A program made the translations under genes and the position numbers. DNA of 64,000 nt from positions 11,036,001 to 11,100,000 of the forward strand of contig CM075941.1 of assembly GCA_038030265.1 (NCBI GenBank), written 5' to 3'. The stretch's first letter is position 1. Each line of letters begins with the position of its first letter. Shown here one piece after another: positions 59,201-64,000 of the stretch. The DNA comes from Corythucha ciliata (taxonomy: Eukaryota; Arthropoda; Insecta; Hemiptera; Tingidae). A model generated the notes under the pieces. The model worked only from the letters and a program-made list of their open reading frames with translations. It made no database searches and had not been told where the DNA came from.

Positions 59201-60154
59201 ACCTACTCTACAGGGCCTCGAGAGAGAACGGGATGCTTCTCCAGAGTTTTTTTTTTAAAAGGGAGATATGTCTTTCATTGCCTCCTTGAATCTAGCGGAT
59301 GTGGTGTGGACCCAAAGGCTTTTGTCACTGTGTTCGCGTTTGGGAGACCGTAAGGCCCCTTTCACACTGGGAGACATTTTTCTCGGAGGTGAGACGACTC
59401 CCGCGTACGCGTACAATGTGAAAGGCCCCATAGAGTTCTGTGCGTTTTTACTGCAAGAGTCGGAGTCCTATAGTGCGAATGGGCCCTAACGAAAGGGGGG
59501 GGGGACTCCACCATCGGAGCCTAAATCTAAAGAACTCTTGGCCCAAGCTATGCCCATGTCTCAATACTTGCCTTACTGCAGCCATAGCGTGCCCCAATTC
59601 GTGGACGACGCTGCATATCAGCAAAGTGATCAGGTAGACCGCGTAATCTGAAGACGGAAGGTTCCAACCTGGAACCTGTCAAATTTTACCAAGTTGTAAA
59701 GTCGAGAAAACCTGATGCTTAATTTTTTTCAGTTACCAATGGCTCAATGACGAGAAGATTTGACTCGTTGTTGATTGTATTTCGCATCGATGCGAAAATT
59801 GTATAGGCGACCAAAGCTACCGACAATGGTAGCGTGGCAATAGACACGATGACACCGGCGGAGAACCAGGCGTTCTGCCACCTTGGGCGTTTGGCACCCC
59901 ATTTCTGAATGAGCCGATTGAAAGCGGTGGTGAACCAGTGAATTCGAAATGGTGACAATTGGAGACCGGTCTTGTTCAAAAAGTAGAGATATGGGTAGTG
60001 GGAGCAGCTCTGTCGTAAAGAAGAAAAAAGGCATTTTTGATTGTAGTCGAAAAACAGCAAATTATTCTGGCGATACCTTGAAAAATGTGTCAAAGAACAA
60101 CAAGACGCAGTGGAAAACGATCACTGCGGCAGCAAAAAAATAGAATTCAACCAT
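47243..60154 (-). CDS. MBTPS2: Membrane-bound transcription factor site-2 protease
   Basis: S2P is a Golgi membrane zinc metalloprotease that cuts SREBP and ATF6 inside the membrane after site-1 cleavage. Minus-strand exons: 60154-60077, 60009-59737, 59675-59572, 48386-48146, 48075-47895 and 47832-47243, giving 488 residues (human 519). N-terminal hydrophobic segment at 1-26; LQLSPFRIHWFTTAFNRL matches human LSISPFHIRWQTAVFNR. The zinc site HELGH is at 142-146, and the third ligand lies in NVIPCFYFDGQ (Asp about 438, human LDG). CAGVWHN, PDZ-like GSPLYGNSGLEIGDIITRVN and a Cys-rich loop lie between. The human serine-rich insert is absent. Intron 3 (59571-48387, 11.2 kb) starts GCAAGT, not GT. 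Only this donor keeps the frame and restores AAVREDVHLVGF (human AAIREQVRFNGF). A Jockey element lies antisense in it. Confidence 0.94.
48500..49952. repeat. R2 then R3 arrays, hAT-like right end
   Basis: R2 units at 48500-48840 are followed by R3 units at 48870-49850. The block ends GGTTGGCCACCCCTG at 49952; its complement CAGGGGTGGCCAACC is a typical hAT end. No matching left end was identified. It lies in MBTPS2 intron 3. Confidence 0.65.
50166..50301. mobile_element. MITE, family M2, copy 2
   Basis: 136 bp with inverted ends GCCCGTATTTATGAACGTTC and complement, homologous in its ends to 34741-34880. It is inserted in MBTPS2 intron 3. Confidence 0.8.
50440..51360. repeat. R3 units in both orientations, then unassigned DNA
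   Basis: R3 units read reverse at 50430-50500, forward at 50510-50640, and reverse again at 50630-50800, suggesting inversions or nested insertions. 50801-51360 has an inverted pair around TGTCAAAGCTCGGGCTTTGA/GCTCAAAGTCTTAGCTGTCA (50980-51080) but no gene. Confidence 0.55.
51370..51700. repeat. R2 units, reverse orientation
   Basis: GTGAGTCAGACGTGCAAAAA-type units of about 30 bp. It ends near a GGCCCCATGTTTAATAAAGA segment. In MBTPS2 intron 3. Confidence 0.6.
51830..51960 (+). mobile_element. Short DNA transposon end, GGTGACCAGATG family, copy 3
   Basis: Contains CTGATCAACGATTAGTCG and ends ACAACTGGTCACCC, in the same order as 16556-16705. In MBTPS2 intron 3. Confidence 0.6.
52380..52565. 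repeat. R2 units, reverse orientation
   Basis: Short run of GAGCCAAATTCCGCAAAATTGG-like units in reverse, followed at 52567 by CAGGGCCGGATTTAG, another end resembling hAT-type transposons. Confidence 0.55.
52780..53165. repeat. CCACAGCAAAGCTCCAAA minisatellite
   Basis: Diverged ~17-20 bp units AACCACAGCAAAGCTCCAAA. The array continues after the Jockey element at 56855-56925, and its reverse complement is at 16715-17010. The retrotransposon inserted into it. Confidence 0.8.
53239..54027 (+). CDS. Jockey ORF1: gag-like nucleic-acid-binding protein
   Basis: Gag-like ORF1 protein that packages the retrotransposon RNA. After an RRM-like part (VAIRGVPISITEKEI, PLCFVTLDN) comes a PRE_C2HC-type region with three cysteine knuckles: CKNCQRYHHTQNYC, CVKCSGDHHYKHC and CVNCGGNHPANYRGC. 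The frame is open back to ATG 53080, but that part reads through satellite and an A-run and is not native. ATG 53239 is the first methionine in element sequence, and the original start is probably lost. TAA at 54025-54027, two bases before ORF2. Confidence 0.85.
   Translation: MLQTSEDYRKITSLLDSEKIPYFTYCSPANRNTLDVAIRGVPISITEKEITEELKNSGFSIKSVSRFLTLNKRPTPLCFVTLDNTAEKTKDIFNLKKLCYSIIKVEQKNKNTQIPQCKNCQRYHHTQNYCHLPSRCVKCSGDHHYKHCTRPKKDDAQCVNCGGNHPANYRGCEYFRKINQKSTSQPTASNSKPDNVIIGNKQPQQRTTKLRNNLSYAECATLTGPAPHATGNERDVSKTINSVIKIIIEATSNNHRSLQLPH
54030..56700 (+). pseudogene. Jockey ORF2: endonuclease and reverse transcriptase, one frameshift
   Basis: Makes target-primed copies of the element. The N-terminal APE-type endonuclease shows LNWNANGI, ITETHL, GDLNAKSSAWG and SDHSP (catalytic His). 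The RT shows SPGPDEIP, LANYRPISLLSC, LDLKQAFDNVWH, GTPQGSVLSPILFN and the catalytic YADDTAAF. The open frame stops at 56337-56339 because of a frameshift near 56270 (a short AT-repeat slip at AAGTATAAAATACC). Beyond it, the correct frame gives KYLGVHLDRRLTWKHHIN and continues to TGA 56698-56700. Total about 890 residues, normal for Jockey. No RNase H domain, as expected for the clade. Confidence 0.9.
57090..57340. repeat. R2 units, reverse orientation
   Basis: Reverse R2 units (AAACCCGTGAAAGTGGTTTT and variants) between the Jockey flank and the direct repeat that follows; ends at a C9 run. Confidence 0.6.
57492..58975. repeat. ~210 bp direct repeat flanking a LINE end
   Basis: 57492-57700 and 58755-58975 are direct copies: TTCCGAAAAAA, then GGTAAATCGAATACGATGTT, GATGATTTCCGATTGAGGCG, a G9-10 run, and GACCACCGCTCCGGGCATCA. 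They enclose about 1.05 kb. Long-terminal-repeat-like or duplication origin; no retroviral-type genes lie between. Confidence 0.75.
57968..58520 (-). mobile_element. 5'-truncated LINE: C-terminus, 3' UTR and poly(A)
   Basis: The minus-strand frame 58511-58074 encodes the end of a non-LTR polymerase: TGHYAVERHLYKLNVV, the CGKCGLEEGTMKHIVCEC zinc-like motif and a short tail EFLERIGRFEEPY. A ~100 bp 3' UTR ends in an A-run (T-run on + at 57968-57979). The style is that of RNase H-bearing LINEs of the I/LOA group; it may be the same family as 7733-8690. Confidence 0.75.
58976..59571. other. Intron sequence, no gene recognised
   Basis: The 5' part of MBTPS2 intron 3, directly after its GC donor. 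A G10 run lies at about 59495. No tandem repeat or exon recognised. Confidence 0.45.
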
Positions 60155-60624
60155 TGTCTTGTAACATTTCTTCAATTTTGTTAAAATATGATGACGAGAG
60201 ATAAAAGTCTACCGTTTCACTTCACATCTTAACTTACAATTTACAAATAAAATAGTTCTGCAAGGAAAAGTATTTCTGTTTGGATCTCAAATGTGTATCA
60301 ATGATAAGAACCGCCGTAGAACTGCCTTTCTGGGCATCGCTCGGTTTGTTGCTACGGAATCCCCCCCCCCCCAACTCGTACTTTTGTGCCCAGAAATACA
60401 CGAATTTTGGGTTCGTCCCAAGTCCGGTCATATCACTTTCAAGGAGGAACCAAATCATTCAAGCACGGAATGAGAAAAACGTTTATTTCACGAATCGACA
60501 ACATAAATTAAATTTTGGAAGCTTTCAAAGCCTCAAAGTACAAAACGACAATAACTTAAAAGCCAAACCACAAAGTCAAGGAAATGTAGAAAACAAAACG
60601 AGAGGGGGAAAAAAACGGTTGAGA
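60155..60624. other. CDC7-MBTPS2 intergenic region
   Basis: 470 bp between two genes on the same (minus) strand. It must hold the CDC7 3' end and the MBTPS2 promoter and 5' UTR. A C12 run lies at about 60361-60372. No core promoter motif was recognised. Confidence 0.5.
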
Positions 60625-62489
60625 TCAAGCTCCGTTTGAAACGAGAAAGGGGTGATGAAGAGCTTCGTGGGCCGTGATCCTTTTAGCGGGATCCAGTTCA
60701 AGGAAACGACCCAACAGATCGAAAGCCGAGTCGGGGAATTTCTCGGCTTTGGGCGCTTTTCTTTCCGCCAGCATTCGACAGACGTGTTTCAAGTTGACCG
60801 GCTTTCTCACTTCGGAACAAAGGACGTTGCGGCCTGGAAATAATCGATTATTAGGACCTTACAAAACTGGGGTCGCCAAAACTTGGACCAACCTAGCTTT
60901 CGGGCCAGAGTATTGATTTCTTGGGATCCAAACATAGTGATCATTTCTGCCAGGGCTGTGACGTCATCGGGGGACTTGAAAAATGGGTATGTGCGGCTTA
61001 GGATGCACAGCATGATGACTCCGACTGCCCAGATATCCACGGCTGAAGGGGAAAAAATTGATCAACGAAAGAATGTACAAAATAATTAGGAGTGGTTTCT
61101 TACCTGTCGTCTGTAGTGGATACTTTAAAAGCACCTCAGGGGGTCGAAATCCCGGTGTTCCAGCTCGAGGACTTTGAACGCCTTTTCTGACTAAACAACC
61201 GTTACAAATCTGAGGTCTCCGATCGCACGAACACGAAGGGGCAAAGGCTTGAGGTTTAACGAAACCACGATCCGAGAGTTTTGTAACATAGGTGGGCTTG
61301 ACGAATGACAAATTGGATTTATCGCTCAGGGCCATTCGATTCATCTCTTTCAGCGGCGACTTTTTCGGCGATGGAGGCACGCCCGTAGGAGCGTTAGAGT
61401 CCAAACTTTGAAGGGCCAGTCTTTTATTCGAGCATGAATTAACACCCTCGGATCCTGTAACCTATAAAATGTGACTAAGATTAACCACTTGAATTCATGA
61501 ATGACTTGTAACAAATTTACGTCGTCGTCAACTCGTTTCCTTTTCCGGTTATCAGTTTTATTTTCACCATTTTCGCAAGATAATTCGCTAATGCGTTGAG
61601 CCAAACCAAAATCGACTAGAAGAAATCTAACAAATAATCAATCATTTTAGTAGTCATAATCCGAGTCAAACTCATCCTAAACCGCTTACTTGCGTTCGCT
61701 GCGACTGTACAGAAAATTAGACGGTTTCACGTCACGATGTATGACACCAAACTGATGGACCCGCTTAATCGCGATCAAAAGTTGTTTCATGTACAACCGA
61801 ACTTCGTCGACTGTCATATCAGTCACGTAGGACTGTGAAAAACAAATGAAAACTCAGGTCCAAAAGACTCTAAGATCGAGGAATTTTTCTACTTACGCTG
61901 AATCTATCATGTTTTTGATAGGGCATGATGAAGGTAATGCAGTCTTGATTTCTTAGGCACATGGTAATACCAGCCACGTTGTCTACGCCCCTGGGTACAA
62001 AATAATTTTTAGGACGCTCCCTAAACAAGTATTTAAAAAAAAACCACACATACCCAATGTCGACCAGACACTTCAATTCTCGCACCACTCTAGACGGTTG
62101 GCAAGTCGGTATCAAATGTTTAACGGCGAACTGACGTTCTTTTAAATGGTCCACGTCTTTTGACATGTCAACGGGCGAGCTGTTGACAAATGAAGAGGCG
62201 GCGATACGGTCGACGTAGCACGGTTTAACCGTCGCCAGATAGACGCATGAAAAAGTCCCCTCGCCAATCTTCTCGTGAAGGTGGAACATCTCGCCCAGAA
62301 TGGGAAGCCGTTTTAGGAGAGTGGCGATTTTCTCCTCTGTTGGAGGGGTCACATTTGTTTTAAATTAGAATAGAACTGGCGAAGTTTACGGCTACACTCA
62401 CTACCTGTGTTGCGTTTTTTTGACTGGCGACTTTCAGGGCTTTCGTACACGGATCCAGCTAAATTTCCCGCAAGGCCAGTGTCCAGCAT
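60625..62489 (-). CDS. CDC7: CDC7 kinase (Dbf4-dependent kinase catalytic subunit)
   Basis: Serine/threonine kinase that, with Dbf4/ASK, phosphorylates MCM2-7 to fire replication origins in S phase. Minus-strand exons: 62489-62405, 62336-62054, 61990-61897, 61832-61690, 61626-61521, 61461-61104, 61042-60893 and 60833-60625, all GT-AG, 475 residues (human 574). Kinase landmarks: glycine loop GEGTFSCVYLA at 53-63, lysine in FAVKHLIPT (about 101), HRDVKPSNF (Asp about 188), DFGLAQ (Asp about 207), and AGTPGFRPPEVL. AVDIWAVGVIMLCILS and RITAHEALHHPF are typical of the C-lobe. The CDC7-specific insert after DFG is present, including the cysteine cluster CSCDRRPQICNGCLVRKG before the activation segment end; it is shorter than in human. 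A second insert late in the C-lobe is strongly reduced. ATG 62489 is the only plausible start. Confidence 0.95.
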
Positions 62490-62984
62490 TTTCGGGCTGA
62501 AACAGAGAAGAAAGTTAAAAAGGTGTCTTCGACGTTAATAAAATGCTTTATTCGCTCGGAATCTTGGGAGCCTGCACCAATAGTAGTTGTAAAAAACTAC
62601 AGAGCCATGAAACTATGGGGGGGGGCACCTAGTGGTGAAGCTTGTACCATTGTACAACGAGGTAACCACTCGGTCAATGAGAGTGCCTACCTCACGCAAA
62701 AAAAAGGGGCGACAACCTCAAATCGGCATGAAACCCATCAGTTTTTCCCCAAGTAACCCAATTTCCATGCTCCTCCCTCCCACAATTCTCAAATAATGTT
62801 GACAATTTAGCCTGTTGAACCGACTATTTGGCTATACGCCGCATTTTCGTCCTCTTAACCGAGCTATTTTGTAGCGAAACTGGGCCATTAAACCCCCAGA
62901 ACCACTACCGACCAATCCATTTCTATTAAACCCACTCCATTACGGAATCTTAAAATTTAGGCTTGAAGTGGGAGAGCTAACTTA
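62490..62984. other. CDC7 upstream region
   Basis: Presumed CDC7 promoter and 5' UTR. A G10 run at about 62618. A few weak R2-like pieces around 62810-62900. No gene recognised. Confidence 0.45.
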
Positions 62985-64000
62985 GTCCTTATTTTTTCAT
63001 ATTTTAGCATCGCATCAACAATTTTTTATAACTTTTAGGTAGGTATAGATTATTATTATTATTGCTTCACAGTTCTAGCCCGTAAATCTGCGTTGTTTTT
63101 ACCTTTAGCCGTGCATGAATTTGCACGTATTCTGAATCTGAAGCCAAAAAGTTGGCTTCAGAAGGCGCGTATTTAAATGTGAAATTTCACATCCGAGAGT
63201 TAAGAATGTTCCTCAGTTTTAGCAGCGAATTGGCACTTTTTCCAAAATTTCAGCAGCGTAGTATCGTTCCAACCTGTTCATTACCGAATATTCTCCATTT
63301 TTGCTAAGAATTGGCGTTTTCCTCAAATGAAACTGCAAATTAGCATTTTTTTTCAATTTTAGCACAGAATTATCACTTTTTTCCAGTTTGAACTGAAAAT
63401 TAGCGCTTTTCTTAAACGTAGCCGCGCTAATTATTAATTTTTTCCACTTGATTTTCTTCATTTTCATCCGCTAATTAACGTTTTTTCTCAACTTTATATC
63501 CGCAAATTGCAAATTAGCGATTTTTCTCGATTTCACCAGTGACATAGCGTTTTCTGCTAATTTTGCGGTGAATTAGCATCTATTCTCATTTTTATACGCG
63601 TATTGCCGATTTTTCGCAGGAAAATTGTAAGGACCTATAACGAAACTAGGGACAAGACGTATTTTCTCTTTTTAACCGCGAATTTGCCTCAAGATAGCGC
63701 GAATTTTCTAAATCTGAGCCACCAGAATAGCGCTGGGGGGGGGGGGGTCAATCGAATAATCAGCCCACATTCTTTGATGTTATCACTTGCAACGGTATAT
63801 TCTCCAGGTCATATAGACTGAAATTTGTAGAAAGTAGCCAAATCACTGTCCAACCTTTGAGCTCTTCACACACGCACATCCATGGATAACCTAAAAAGCG
63901 TCAATTATCCGTATTTAAGCTTTTTGGGGGCCCCGGGGTGGTCCACCCCTCTCACCGCTACCTCGGTAAACTACTGCGTGGAGTCTGAAATCCGAAGAAG
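62985..64000. repeat. Composite R3 element copy C (cut by window end)
   Basis: R3 array to about 63730, then the unique tail (TCCATGGATAACCTAAAAA at about 63881, GGGGGCCCCGG segment). Order and landmarks equal copy A (17320-21922) and reversed copy B (27073-29221). It lacks the MITE found at 21378 and the 2.7 kb insertion of copy A, so it shows both empty sites. The right end lies outside the window. Confidence 0.75.

Noticed and set aside
59568..59576. GT donors in MBTPS2 exon 3 (at 59576 or 59567)
   Set aside because: Both end in phase 0, while the next exon needs phase 2; only the GC donor keeps the reading frame and the conserved residues.

Overview
This is a piece of an animal nuclear genome. 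Seven ordinary eukaryotic protein genes can be rebuilt exon by exon. All have spliceosomal introns, many only 55-80 bp long, and all encode conserved animal proteins. Jockey-type retrotransposons, hAT- and Mutator-like DNA transposons and very abundant degenerate tandem repeats suggest an invertebrate, perhaps an arthropod, but I cannot name the species. Nothing bacterial, organellar or viral was seen.

Layout. 0-3.7 kb: a broken non-LTR retroelement, an inverted repeat and a degenerate minisatellite. 3.7-12.0 kb (+): the C-terminal 45% or so of THADA, with a 5.3 kb last intron full of repeats and a dead LINE. 12.2-13.3 kb (-): MRPL45, tail-to-tail with THADA, lacking its 5' exon(s). 13.3-22.2 kb: repeats only. 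22.3-23.0 kb (+): a DNTTIP2/Fcf2 homologue, tail-to-tail with 23.06-23.71 kb (-) MRPS6, with 50 bp between the stop codons. 23.7-29.5 kb: repeats. 29.5-34.4 kb (-): a complete 17-exon phosphorylase kinase beta subunit (PHKB). 34.4-47.2 kb: repeats, including a nested Mutator-like foldback element. 47.2-60.2 kb (-): a complete site-2 protease gene (MBTPS2) whose 11.2 kb intron is GC-AG type and holds an almost intact Jockey retrotransposon. 60.6-62.5 kb (-): a complete CDC7 kinase gene. 62.5-64 kb: repeats.

The genes are unrelated housekeeping genes: tRNA modification, two mitoribosomal proteins, pre-rRNA processing, glycogen breakdown control, regulated intramembrane proteolysis and replication initiation. 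They do not form one pathway.

The main novelty is in the repeats. Five families of degenerate 20-30 bp tandem repeats (called R1-R5 here) fill much of the non-genic DNA. At least three large arrays lie inside discrete transposons that have hAT-like ends (CAGGGGCGTAGG or CAGTGGCGG) and perfect 8-bp target-site duplications: 18863-20745, 27073-29221 and 39505-41394. The arrays therefore seem to be spread as cargo of non-autonomous hAT-like elements and not to arise only in place. A separate 3.6 kb foldback element (42384-45957, 11-bp TSD) has arms built from a 475-bp higher-order repeat and carries another transposon (44138-45378, 9-bp TSD) inserted into one arm.

All coordinates, splice sites and alignments were read by eye. 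Protein identities rest on recognised sequence similarity, not on a database search.
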